Shown: positions 43,147 to 52,733 of the stretch, piece by piece
How the letters are laid out: each line of letters begins with the position of its first letter
Numbering within the stretch: the stretch's first letter is position 1
DNA from: Hankyongella ginsenosidimutans
GTDB lineage: Bacteria > Pseudomonadota > Alphaproteobacteria > Sphingomonadales > Sphingomonadaceae
DNA: 64,000 nucleotides
NCBI RefSeq assembly: GCF_005144965.1
Contig: NZ_CP039704.1
Location: 2,774,001 to 2,838,000, forward strand
Reading direction: 5' to 3'
Translations under genes and position numbers: made by a program
Notes under the pieces: generated by a model
The model's database searches: none
What the model was told of the DNA's origin: nothing
Seen by the model: the letters and a program-made list of their open reading frames with translations, nothing else

Positions 43147-43998
43147 ATGAAGTGGCGCAACGCACGGCAAAGCGACAACATCGAGGACCGGCGCGGCCAG
43201 CCGGGTCGGCGCATGGCCGGTCTGCCGCTCGGCGGCAAGGGCGGCCTGCTGGGGCTGGTGGTCATCATCGGGATCTCGATGCTGCTGGGGTTAATCCGCT
43301 GCAGGTGCTGAGCGGGCTGGAGGGCGCGGCGTCGCAGGACGTCGCGGCACCCCGGTCGACGCGCAGGCGGAGCAGCCGCAGGTCGAATTCGCCTCCCGCG
43401 TGCTGGGGACACGGAAGATGTCTGGGGTCAGATCCTGCCGAGTTACCAGCCCGCAACCCTCGTGCTCTACCGGGCGCAGACACCGACCGCCTGCGGTCCG
43501 GGCGCGGCATCGGCCGGCCCCTTCTACTGCCCCGGCGACAGGAAGGTGTATCTGGATCTGTCATTCCTCGAAGAACTGCAAAGCCGCTTCGGCGCGCCGG
43601 GCGATTTTGCCGCCGCCTACGTCATCGCCCACGAAGTCGGCCACCATGTCCAGACCCTGACCGGCATCTCCGGGAAAGTCCGGCAGGCGCAGCAGGGTGC
43701 CGACGAACGCACGGCCAACGTCCTGCAGGTGCGCATGGAACTGCAGGCGGACTGCTATGCCGGCGTCTGGGCACACCATGCCGAGGGGCGCAACCTCCTG
43801 GAAGCCGGCGACGTGCAGGAAGCGATGGGTGCGGCTGCCGCTGTCGGTGACGACACGTTGCAGAAGCAGGCAACCGGCCGTGTGGTGCCGGATGCCTTTA
43901 CCCATGGTTCAGCGGCGCAGCGCCAGCGCTGGTTCATGGCCGGCTACCAGAACGGAAATCCGAACGCCTGCGATACCTTTGCCGCGCGAGCCCTCTAG
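43147..43998 (+). CDS. Neutral zinc metallopeptidase (YpfJ family)
   Basis: A membrane-anchored zinc peptidase of about 284 aa. The N-terminus reads MKWRNARQSDNIEDRRGQ, a typical start, followed by a membrane helix (GGLLGLVVIIGISMLLG). The peptidase domain has PSYQPATLVLYRAQTPTACG, GPFYCPGDRKVYLDLSF, the zinc motif VIAHEVGHHVQTLTG and VRMELQADCYAGVWAHHA with the third ligand, ending YQNGNPNACDTF. Frame changes are near 43290, 43350 and 43410. The TAG stop lies at the left edge of the palindrome at 43996. Confidence 0.9.
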
Positions 43999-44047
43999 AC
44001 CTTGATCGTTTCAGATTGAATCAATCTGAAACGTGAATCATGGTCTA
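43996..44047. repeat. Long intergenic palindrome between convergent genes
   Basis: A nearly perfect inverted repeat whose core is CGTTTCAGATTGA / TCAATCTGAAACG, extended outward by imperfect TGATC/GAATCA and TAGACC/GGTCTA pairing. It separates the convergent metallopeptidase and putA genes and may end transcription from both sides, though it lacks a clear T-run. The same core is, as I recall, a frequent intergenic repeat in several alphaproteobacteria. Confidence 0.7.
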
Positions 44048-44081
44048 AATTGTTGATAAGAGCCTGTTAAAGCCCGTTGCT

Positions 44082-47000
44082 CTAACCCTCGTTCATCGTG
44101 AACAGCTGGGTGTTGCCGCCGGTTGCTGCGACATTGACCGTGTAGGTGCGCTCGCTGGCGAAGCGATGGAGGTAATAGGGGCCGCCCGCCTTCGGCCCGG
44201 TGCCGGAAAGGCCAGCGCCACCGAACGGCTGCACGCCGACCACAGCCCCGGTCATGGAACGGTTGATGTAGGTGTTGCCGCAGCGGCTGGCTGCGAACAC
44301 ACGCCGCGCCGTACCCTCCAGCCGCGAGTGCACGCCCATCGTCAGGCCGTAGCCGGTCGCGCGAATGTCGGCGAGCAGCGCATCAAGCCCGCTGGCCGGG
44401 TAGCGCAGCACATGCAGGATCGGACCGAATTCCTCGCGCGTCAGCTCTTTGATGCTGCCGATTTCGATAAGGTGCGGTGCGACAAAGCTGCCATGCGCAT
44501 GCGCTTCGCCGAGCGGCAGCGCCTTCAGGATGCGCGCCGTTTCCCGCATGCGCGCGATATGCGCCATCAGCCCGTCGGCGGCGGCCTGCGAAATCACCGG
44601 GCCGATGTCGCTTGAGAGCTTCGACGGATCACCAAGTACAAGCGTGTCCATCGCGCCCGTAATCATCGCGATCATGGTGTCGGCGATATCGTCCTGCAGG
44701 CACAGCACCCGCAGGGCCGAGCAACGCTGACCGGCGCTGAGGAACGCGGACGCGATGACGTCGTCGACAACCTGTTCGGGCAAGGCCGTCGAGTCGACGA
44801 TCATGGCGTTCTGGCCGCCGGTCTCAGCGATCAGGGTGGCGATGGGGCCGTCCCGGTTCGCAAGCGCCCGGTTGATGCGCTGGGCGGTGACGGTCGACCC
44901 GGTGAAGGCGACGCCGGCCACCCGGTCGTCCGGCAACAGCCAGCCGCCGAGCGCCGGGCCGGAGCCGGGCAGCAGGTGCAGCACGTCCTTCGGGACGCCG
45001 GCCTCGTGCAGCAGACGCACCGCCTCAAAGGCGATCAGCGGCGTCGTCTCGGCTGGTTTGGCGAGCACAGTGTTGCCGGCCGCCAGCGCCGCCGCGACCT
45101 GGCCGGTGAAAATCGCCAGCGGGAAGTTCCAGGGGCTAATGCACAGAAAGACGCCCTTGCCATGCAGGCTGAGCTGGTTGGTCTCGCCCGTCGGCCCCGG
45201 CAGCGGCTTGGGCGCACCGAAGTCTTCGCGCGTCCGCGCGGCATAGTAGCGGCAGAAATCGACCGCCTCGCGCACTTCGGCCACCGAGTCCGGCAGGGTC
45301 TTGCCCGCCTCCCGGCTCAGCAGCGCGACCAGCGGCTCGAGGCGGGCCTCCATCAGATCTGCCGCGCGCAGCGGGATATCGGCGCGCGCGTGGCCGCCCA
45401 GTGCGTCCCAGGCAGCCTGTGCGGCGCTAGCTGCATCCAGTGCCGTCAGCGCCTGGGCCTGCGTCGTCTCGGGCGCGCGCCCGACGATGATCCGCCGGTC
45501 GTGCGGTGCCGTGATCGCGACATCATGCCCGCGCACGACGGGCTGCGCATCCAGGGCGGCGACAGCGCCCGCGATGGGGCCAGCACGGCGCGGTCGCTGA
45601 GGTCACGCCCGCTCGAATTGGCGCGCTCCTCACCGTACAGGCCCTTGGGCAGGGGATGTTCGGGTGGCGAACCCGCCGAGCTGCCGGACCACCGTGCAAG
45701 GGTCGCGCGCCAGCGACGCCGGCGGCGTATCCAGGTCCATGAAGCGATTGACAAAACTGGAATTGGCGCCGTTTTCCAGCAGGCGGCGCACCAGATAGGC
45801 CAGAAGATCACGGTGCGCCCCGACCGGCGCATAGACCCGCACCGGCGGCATGCCGGCGATCTGGCGCTGCGCCTCGGCATAGAGCAGGTCGCCCATGCCG
45901 TGCAGGCGCTGGAATTCCATGTGGCTGCGATCCTGACCCGCCAGCGCGAGGATCGCTGCCAGCGTGTGCGCGTTGTGCGTGGCAAAGGCACAGTGCAGGG
46001 CGTCCCGGTTGGCGAGCATCTTCTTCGCGCAGGCGATGTAGCTGAGGTCGGTCGAGACCTTGCGGGTGAACACCGGATAGTCCGGCAGGCCCAGTTCCTG
46101 CGCCCGCTTGATCTCGGTATCCCAATAGGCCCTTGACCAGCCGCACCACCATGCGCCGCCCGGACCTGCGCGCCAGCGCCGCCGCCCAGTCCACCACATC
46201 GAACGCACGCTTGCCGTAAGCCTGCATAGCGAACGCGAGGCCGGACCAACTGGGGTCGGTGTCGTGCGCCAGGCGTTCGATAATGTCGAGGAGAGCTCAA
46301 GCCGGTCGGCTTCCTCCGCGTCGATGGTGAACTGCATGCGCGCCCGCGCAGCCTGCTGCGCGAGTTCCAGCAGCACGGGGTACAGCCGCGCCATCGTGCG
46401 CTCCCGGTGCGCCTCATGGTAGCGCGGGTCGAGCGCCGAGAGCTTGACCGAGATGCCGTGGCCAGCCGCTTCGCCACGCTGGTCGGCCAGGGAAATCTTC
46501 GCAATCGCATCCCGGTATGCTGCAGCATACCGCGCAGCATCGGTGTCGGTGCGTGCCCCTCGCCCAGCATGTCGAACGAGCACAGGCCCGACGTCTCCGG
46601 CTCCTTGCGGCTGCGCGCCAGCGCCTGCTCGATGGTCTGGCCCATCACGAACTCGCCGCCCATGATGCGCATCGCCTGGCGCACCGCCTGACGGATGACC
46701 GGCTCGCCCAGCCGGTTGACCAGCCGCCCGAACCAGCCCGGCGGATCGCGGGACAGATCGGGATCCATCTCGACAACCCGGCCGGTGAGCAGCAGCGCCC
46801 AGGTCGAGGCATTGACCAGCACGGAATCCGAACGGCCCAGATGGGCATCCCATCTGCCGCTGCTGATCTTCTCCGCGATCAGGCGGTCCGCCGTATCGGC
46901 ATCCGGCACCCGCAGCAGCGCTTCCGCAAGGCACATCAGCGCGACGCCCTCGCTGGTGCCCAGCCCGAACTCGGCGAGAAACGCATCCAGCTTGCCGCGC

Positions 47001-47174
47001 TCGCTGCGGCGCGTGCGCGCCCTTCGATCAGGGCGACAGCGGTCGTGCTGGCGCGCGTCAGCAGGTCGGCCGCCGGCTCAAGGAGTCGGCGAGGCGCTGC
47101 ACGACGGCGGCTTCGTCCTCCAGCTTGCGGGCGGCAATCCGGTGGCGGGCGGCGGCAAGGGCGGTATCAGTCAT
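44082..47174 (-). CDS. putA: Bifunctional proline dehydrogenase / P5C dehydrogenase (PutA)
   Basis: Oxidises proline to glutamate. The proline dehydrogenase part has GHGISVKLSALDPRYHEAHR, RLVKGAYWDTEIKRAQELG, TRKVSTDLSYIACAKKML, ATHNAHTLAAI and YAPVGAHRDLLAYLVRRLLE with NGANSSFV. The aldehyde dehydrogenase part shows FCRYYAARTREDFG, ISPWNFPLAIFTGQVAAALA, LPGSGPALGGWLL, IAETGGQNAMIVDSTALPEQ and the catalytic Cys in SAGQRCSALRVL. No N-terminal ribbon-helix-helix repressor domain is present. At least five frame changes occur between 45500 and 47000. About 1030 aa, so a type-A PutA that does not regulate its own gene. The start ATG is at 47174. Confidence 0.92.
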
Positions 47175-47295
47175 GTGGGTCCCCGGTATATGCAGGCCAG
47201 AGTCGTATAACCCGGATACAATCTGACTGCTCCCGGCTCCAGAGCCTGCAGTAATAATACTGCCCCGAGACGCAATATTTGCCTTCAGCAGGCTG

Positions 47296-48361
47296 TTAAA
47301 GCATCAAAGGCCCGTGCTGGATTTTCGGCAGGACATGGCGTGCCACCATGTCGCACTCGTTGATGTGCGGATAGCCGGAAAGGATGAAGGCATCGATGCC
47401 TTCCGCCTGATAGGCGCGCAGCTTCGCCACCACCTGATCGGGGTCGCCGACGATGGCCGCGCCACAGCCTGAGCGCGCCCGGCCGATGCCGGTCCAGAGA
47501 TTGGCCTCGACATAACCGTCGTTTGCTTGCGCTGCAGCCCGCAGCTCTGCCTGTCGGGTGACGCCGACACTCTGACTATCCAGCGATTTCTGGCGGATCT
47601 GCTCGCCGGTCGCCGCGTCGAGCTTGCTCAGCAGCTTGTCGGCGTATGCCCGTGCCTCCGCTTCCGTCTCCCGCACCACCATGTGGGCGCGGTAACCGAA
47701 CTTCAGCGTGCGGCCGTATTTCGCAGCCCGCGCCGTCATGTCGGCGATGATCGCCCGCACATTCTCCATGGTGTCCGGCCACATGAGATAGACGTCGCAG
47801 CCTTGCGCGGCGGCTTCGCGGGCGTCCTCGCTCAAGCCACCAAAGTACAGCGGCGGGCAGACGCCGGCAGTGGTGGAGACACCGGGCGGATCGAGCTCGA
47901 GTTGATAGAATTCGCCCTTGTGGCTGAGGTGTTCGCCGCGCAGCATCGTCTTAAGGATATGCATGACCTCGACCGTGCGATCATAGCGCGCCTTGCTGGG
48001 CAGCGTCTCTCCGGGAGATCCGACGAGATGATGTTGACCGTCAGCCTGCCGCCAAGAATGCGGTCCAGAGTCGCCACGCGGCGCGCCAGTTGCGGCGGCC
48101 AGTCCTCGCCGACCCGAACCGCCCACAGCAGCCGCATGCGGCGCACCAGCGGCGCGATGGCACCGGCGAACGCTGTCGTGTCGATGCCAAGCTGATAGCC
48201 GGAGGGCAGCAGGATGTTGTCGAAGCCGCCCTTCTCCGCCTGCAGCACGATGTTGCGGCAGTGCTCCCAGCTCGACTTCAGCATCGGGTCGGGAACGCCG
48301 AGGAACTCGTAGTCGTCGTCGCAGAGGGCGGAAAACCAGCTGATTTCGCAGGGGTCGTCAT
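47296..48361 (-). CDS. smoC: SsuD-like FMN-dependent monooxygenase, probable sulfoquinovose monooxygenase (SmoC-like)
   Basis: A luciferase-like (LLM) monooxygenase of the alkanesulfonate monooxygenase type. In order: CEISWFSALCDDDYEFLGVP, NILLPSGYQLGIDTT, WAVRVGEDWPPQLARRVATL, DRILGGRLTVNIISSDLPGE, HLSHKGEFYQLELDPPG, CPPLYFGGLSEDAREAAAQ, VYLMWPDTMENVR, GIGRARSGCGAAIVGDPDQV and AFILSGYPHINECD. Frame changes lie at the fourth codon (a missing C after ATGACGACC) and near 48015. About 355 aa. The ATG overlaps the upstream reductase stop as ATGA. As last gene of the four-gene minus-strand operon with a sulfoquinovosidase, it most likely removes sulfite from sulfoquinovose using FMNH2 and O2; that substrate is inferred, not shown. 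Confidence 0.8.
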
Positions 48362-49263
48362 GGCAGGGGCGCTCCTTTCGCGGCGACGAAAACCTTGTAC
48401 CAGTCTGTGCGGGTCCAGACGACCTTGAAGGCGTCGGCGGCCTCGGCGATCCGATGCGGCTGCTGCGAGCCGACGATCGGGATCGGGCGCGCAGGATGCG
48501 CCATGATCCAGCTGTAGGCGACGGCAGCGCGCGACACAGCAAACTGCGCGGCGATCCGGTCCAGTTCATCGATCACGGCCTGCTCGCGCGGGGTTCCCGC
48601 CTGGCTGATCCGGCCTCCGCCAAGCGGCGACCACGCCAGCACGGCCAGGTTCCGCCGCATCGCCTGGTCCAGCTCGCCGTTCTCGATGGGGTCGATCCGG
48701 AACGGCGACAGTTCCGGCTGGCTGGAGACCAGCGCAAACGGCAGAGCGGCCTGCAGGGCCTCGATCTGGTCGACCGTATGGTTCGAGACGCCGAACGCGC
48801 GCACCTTGCCCGCCTTCTGCGCGTCTTCCATGGCACGCGCGACCTCCTGCGGGTGCGTCAGGATATCCGGCCGGTGAACCTGCCAGAGGTCGATCTGCTC
48901 GACCTGCAGGCGCTTCAGCGAGATGTCGATCGCCGCGCCGAGATAGTCCGGGCTCGAATCGTACGGAACGCCGAGGACGATGCCGCCCTTGGTCGCCAGC
49001 ACCATGCGCGAGCGCAGTTCCCGGTCCGCTGCAAACAATCGACCCAGCAGCAGTTCGGCGGCACCGAAGCCGCCCTGATCGACACCGTAGATATCGGCGG
49101 TGTCGAACAACGTAATCCCGGCATCGAACGCCGCATCGACCAGCGCGCGGGCCGCCCTCAGGTCGTCGCCGTGGAACCGCCACATGCCCCAGGCGATGGA
49201 AGAGACTTCGATGTCGGTGTCGCCGAGCGTGCGACGTATTGGGACGGCGGATAAGGTACTCAT
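48358..49263 (-). CDS. smoB: Aldo/keto reductase, probable 6-oxo-glucose reductase (SmoB-like)
   Basis: An intact 301-aa aldo/keto reductase. The catalytic tetrad is visible: Asp and Tyr in LFDTADIYG, Lys in MVLATKGGIVLG, and His in DLWQVHRPD; the cofactor end has IPIVGSQQPHRIAEAADAF. The start SIAWGMWRF and the YDSSPDYLGAAIDISLKRLQ stretch fit the YdhF/SmoB-like branch. Its stop overlaps the monooxygenase start and its start overlaps the LacI stop, so all are translated from one message. In the sulfo-SMO pathway an NADPH-dependent AKR reduces the 6-oxo-glucose left after desulfonation to glucose; this is the assigned role by context. Confidence 0.82.
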   Translation of the reverse strand: MSTLSAVPIRRTLGDTDIEVSSIAWGMWRFHGDDLRAARALVDAAFDAGITLFDTADIYGVDQGGFGAAELLLGRLFAADRELRSRMVLATKGGIVLGVPYDSSPDYLGAAIDISLKRLQVEQIDLWQVHRPDILTHPQEVARAMEDAQKAGKVRAFGVSNHTVDQIEALQAALPFALVSSQPELSPFRIDPIENGELDQAMRRNLAVLAWSPLGGGRISQAGTPREQAVIDELDRIAAQFAVSRAAVAYSWIMAHPARPIPIVGSQQPHRIAEAADAFKVVWTRTDWYKVFVAAKGAPLP

Positions 49264-50332
49264 GCGTTTGCCTTGTTCTGTTTGTTTGAAGACGTCTTGC
49301 GGGCGGCGCCGGCTGTATCCTGCCTCGGGCGTGAGTCTGGCGCTGCCGTGGAGGCACGCTTGACGACTTCATGCGCGAGGCGGCGGTGTTCCATGGCTGC
49401 GCCAGTCAGCAGCAGGTCGGTCGCCGTGTAGGCCAGTTCCCGGTCGGCTGGCGGACGGTGGTCAGCGGCGGCCAGACCACCTGGGCCAGCGTGGTGTCGT
49501 CGAAGCCGGCGACCGAGACTTCGCGCGGGACCGCGATGCCATACCTGTGCGCCGTCGCCAGCACCCCCGCTGCCATATCGTCGTTGCTGGCGAAAATCGC
49601 CGTGGGACGGTTCGGCAGCGCGAAGAACTTCTCCGCCGCCGCAACGCCGCTGGCAAAATCGAACAGGCCCTGCGCCACCAGTTGCGGCTCATAGGAAATG
49701 CCTGCCCGGTCCAGCCCACGCCGGTAGCCGAACAGGCGCTCATTGCTGGCCGTGTGATTCGGATGGCCGATGATGAACGCAATGCGCCGGTGGCCAAGGT
49801 TGATGAGGTAGGTGGTCAGATCGTCCGCCGCCTGCACATCGTCCATGAACACGGATGACGTGAGCGAACGGTTGGTGCCCGGCGAGATACGCACAAACGG
49901 AATCTTGGTCTGCTCGAGCGCCTCCAGCACCGGCACGCAATCGGTGACCGGTGAGGACAGCACAACACCGTCCACATGGGTCTCGGCGATCAGGCCGCGG
50001 ACCTGCTCGCCGACACCCGGATCCGCAACATCGACCGGTTGCGCCAGCAGGCGCACGCGCTCCTCGTGGCAGCGGCTCCAGCAGCCCTCCTGGATCTGAT
50101 GGATGTAGTACGGGCTGTGATTGTCATAGATCAGCGCCACCTGCCCCGAATTGGTTCCGGCAAGAATGCGCGCTGCAATGCTCGGGCGGAACCCGAGCGT
50201 GTCCATGGCATTCTCGACGGCCTGGCGCGTCGCTGGCTTGACATAGGGATGCTTGTTCAAGACGCGCGAGACCGTTTTCACGGAAACGCCGGCACGCAAC
50301 GCAACATCACGAATCGTTGCACGTTCAGTCAT
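49260..50332 (-). CDS. LacI-family transcriptional regulator of the sulfoquinovose cluster
   Basis: A LacI/GalR repressor of about 357 aa. The DNA-binding head reads ATIRDVALRAGVSVKTVSRV with the hinge helix near IAARILAG; the sugar-binding domain has VALIYDNHSPYYIHQIQEG, GVVLSSPVTDCVPVLEALEQ, HRRIAFIIGHPNHTASNERL and TAIFASNDDMAAGVLATAHR, then VSVAGFDDTTLAQVVWPPLT. One frameshift near 49420 precedes a charged tail (KTSSNKQNKANA). Start and stop overlap the flanking genes (ATGACTGA and ATGA). It most likely senses sulfoquinovose or its glycoside and controls this operon and the facing TonB receptor gene. Confidence 0.88.
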
Positions 50333-52361
50333 TCAAGCCCCCATTCTCGTGCAAACTCCTGAACAGCGCCGCAAAGCTGCTGTCAGCCCGGAAGAAGGCC
50401 GGTGCCGCCCCAACGGCGCATCAACCTCCACCCAGCCGCCACGATAGGCTTGGCCGGTCCACAGGTGAACCCAGTCGTGCGGCGGCAGGTAAAGCAAGCG
50501 GGTGCGCGCGCCTTCCACCAAAACCGGCGCCACCAGAACGTCGGGGCCGAACAGATACTGGTCCTGGATGTCGCGGCATGCACAGTCGCTCTCGAATGCC
50601 AGGAACAGCGGTCGCTGCACCGGCAGGCCGGTCGCCTCCGCCTGATCGCAGACGAAGCGGGTGTATGGCGCCAGCTGCGCATGAAGGCGCGTCTGGCGTG
50701 CGAAGTGCGCGAGAATGTCCGGGCTGCTGTCGATCTGCAGGTTCTCGTCCGGCCGGTTGCCTTCGTGCGTGCGCATGACCGGCGTGAACACCGCCAGTTC
50801 CGCCCAGCGCATCAGCAGTTCCGGCGTGCGCACATTGCCCATCAGGCTCGTGTAGCCGCCGATGTCGCTGTGGCTGTAGGCGTTGCCGACCAGGCCTGCG
50901 GACAATGCCGCGCAGATGGTGGTGCCGATACCGTCATGGCGGGTGAAATCGACGCTCTGGTCGCCGGCCCAGAGTAGCGGACAGTGCGCCTGAACGCCGC
51001 TCCAGCCTGCCCGCATGAAGAACACCGCCTCACCGCGCTTGCCGCGGCTCGCGATGGCGCGCGCATTCACCTCCGCCCAGAGCACCGGCCAGGCATTGTG
51101 CGCAAGCATGGGATCAAGCCCGGAGTGCAGACGTACGTCGGTCGGCAGATATTCGCCGAAATCCGCCATCCAGCCGCTGAGACCGAAATCAAGCATTTCC
51201 CGCCCGATCACCCGGTCCGCGAACCAGGCACTGGCAGCCGGATTGGTGAAGTCCACCACGCCGCAATCGAACTCGCCGAAGTCGACGAGATACGGCTGGT
51301 CGCTATCCTGCCGCAGCGCCAGATAGCCGGCGGCTGCCGCCTCGCCGTACATCGCGCCGTCCACAGCAAGATACGGGTTCACATAGCCGAGAAAACGGAT
51401 GCCCCGCTGCGCGAGTTCCGCGATCCGGGTGTCCAACTGGGGTAGCGCGTCGGGCTCCACGTCCAGTCCCAGAACAGGCGGCGCCCGAAGCTGGTCTGGC
51501 GTATGCCGACCCAGTCTTCGCACCAGAGGCCGGTGACGACCGTCCCGGCCGCGACGATTGCATCCAGACGATCGAAGCTGTTGGCACCGTCCTTCAGTCC
51601 GATGATCGCACCAGCGATGGCCCAGTCCGGCAGGCGTGGCTGTCGCCCGAACCGATCCGAGAGCACCGACACCAACCCGGCAAGGCTGTCCGCCGCGTAG
51701 ACTTCCAGCGTGCAGCCGCCAGCCCAGACTTCGATGCCATGATGGTCATCAGCCCGGAAATCGAAAAGCGTATAGGCTGTGGTGTCCACATGTAGCGCAT
51801 AGCGGCGCGAGGACAGATATGTCGGCTGCGGGTAGTTGGTCGTCCAATAGTCGCCGCCGGCCATGCCCTGCGCATCCATGGCGCGCGTAAGTTCGGTGGT
51901 CTTGTCGCGTCCGACCCCGGCTCGGAGGTCCACAGCGGAAAGCGACGCCCGCGCATGTTCAGGTACGACATCTGCTCGCCGCCGCCCCAGACACGCTCAT
52001 CGGGAAGTGCCGCCACCTTCAGAAACAGGCGATTGAAGCGCGCATCCGTCGCCGCGATCTCTAACCGCAGGCTATCGCCGCACTCGACGATCCGCAGGGT
52101 CAGGAGCGGTGCGGACTGCGCGTCTTCGCCCAGGAGGACTCTCAAGCCGTCATGCATGGCCTCGACCGTCGCATGCCGAAGGTCCACCACCTCGAGCAGC
52201 GCGTCACGCAGATCGAAGTTGCCGCGCACCATAATCACGTCGGGCGCACCAACGCCGATGGCTGCGAGCGGAGCGTCGGATGTATGCCGCATAAGCCGCT
52301 GACCACCGAAAGACAGATCAAACCCGCCTTCAGTTTGACAATAGTGCAGATGCGTCGCCAT
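50325..52361 (-). CDS. smoI: GH31 sulfoquinovosidase (SmoI/YihQ-like)
   Basis: A retaining alpha-glycosidase that frees sulfoquinovose from sulfoquinovosyl glycerol. Against E. coli YihQ as I remember it, it matches closely: GGGEQMSYLNMRGRRFPLWT, YPQPTYLSSRRYALHVD, GWMADFGEYLPTD with the nucleophile Asp (about 51163), FFMRAGWSGVQ, WAGDQSVDF with the acid/base Asp, HSDIGGYTSL and FTPVMRTHEGNRP. The sulfonate-binding positions are present: Lys in GLKDG, Glu in CEDW, Arg and Trp in RRLFWDW, Tyr in DIGGYT, i.e. the K-E-R-W-Y form rather than Q-Q-R-W-Y. Frame changes near 51920, 51470 and 50400. About 678 aa, the YihQ length. No signal peptide, so hydrolysis is cytoplasmic. Confidence 0.9.
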
Positions 52362-52459
52362 CGATGCCTTCACGCCAACTCCCCATGCTGACTGTGGCGC
52401 AGATGCTGCACTCCCGGCGGCACTCGTAGCGCCAGGTCCTCTGGCCACGCCTCAGCTTA

Positions 52460-52474
52460 TGACAACGCTTGACA
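52460..52474. promoter_or_regulatory. Candidate LacI-type operator
   Basis: TGACAACGCTTGACA has the half-sites TGACAA and TTGACA around a central CGC. It resembles the TGACAACGTTGTCA-type operators used by LacI-family regulators in front of TonB-receptor genes in other alphaproteobacteria, with one extra base. A single site and an imperfect match, so this is tentative. Confidence 0.35.
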
Positions 52475-52556
52475 TATCCCCGGCAATTCTGCAACTCGAG
52501 AATTAAATGGTCACGCAGTCTGCGATGACCCAAGAAAAACAATTTTGGGGAGTTGA

Positions 52557-52571
52557 GCGCATTAAATGTGC
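52557..52571. promoter_or_regulatory. Second candidate palindromic site
   Basis: GCGCATTAAATGTGC is an imperfect palindrome (GCxCATT-x-AATGxGC) in the AT-rich middle of the divergent control region. It lacks the central CG pair common in LacI operators, so another regulator or a promoter element is equally possible. Confidence 0.25.
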
Positions 52572-52733
52572 AATCTCATGGTCTTGGTCATTATCAGCGA
52601 TGCGCAGCCCCAGCCGGCGATGCGCCTGCCGCCCGGCCGCGTCACGCATGGCTTGCGATAGACAAGGCAAATACGGAGCGCTCGCCAACGCACCGAAGTT
52701 TTTGATCGTAACCGCAAAGAGGAAGGACAGAAG

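Larger units (their letters stand above)
52362..52733. promoter_or_regulatory. Divergent control region between sulfoquinovosidase operon and TonB receptor
   Basis: This 372-base gap separates two divergent units and should hold both promoters. I see no gene in it. Two imperfect palindromes (52460-52474 and 52557-52571) are candidate regulator sites, and the sequence between them is the most AT-rich part. The TonB receptor has a strong ribosome site (AGGAAGGACAG) at the right end. Confidence 0.5.

Noticed and set aside
44082-47174. putA as a pseudogene
   Set aside because: All breaks are one-base frame changes and both catalytic domains keep their motifs, in line with the error pattern of the whole window.
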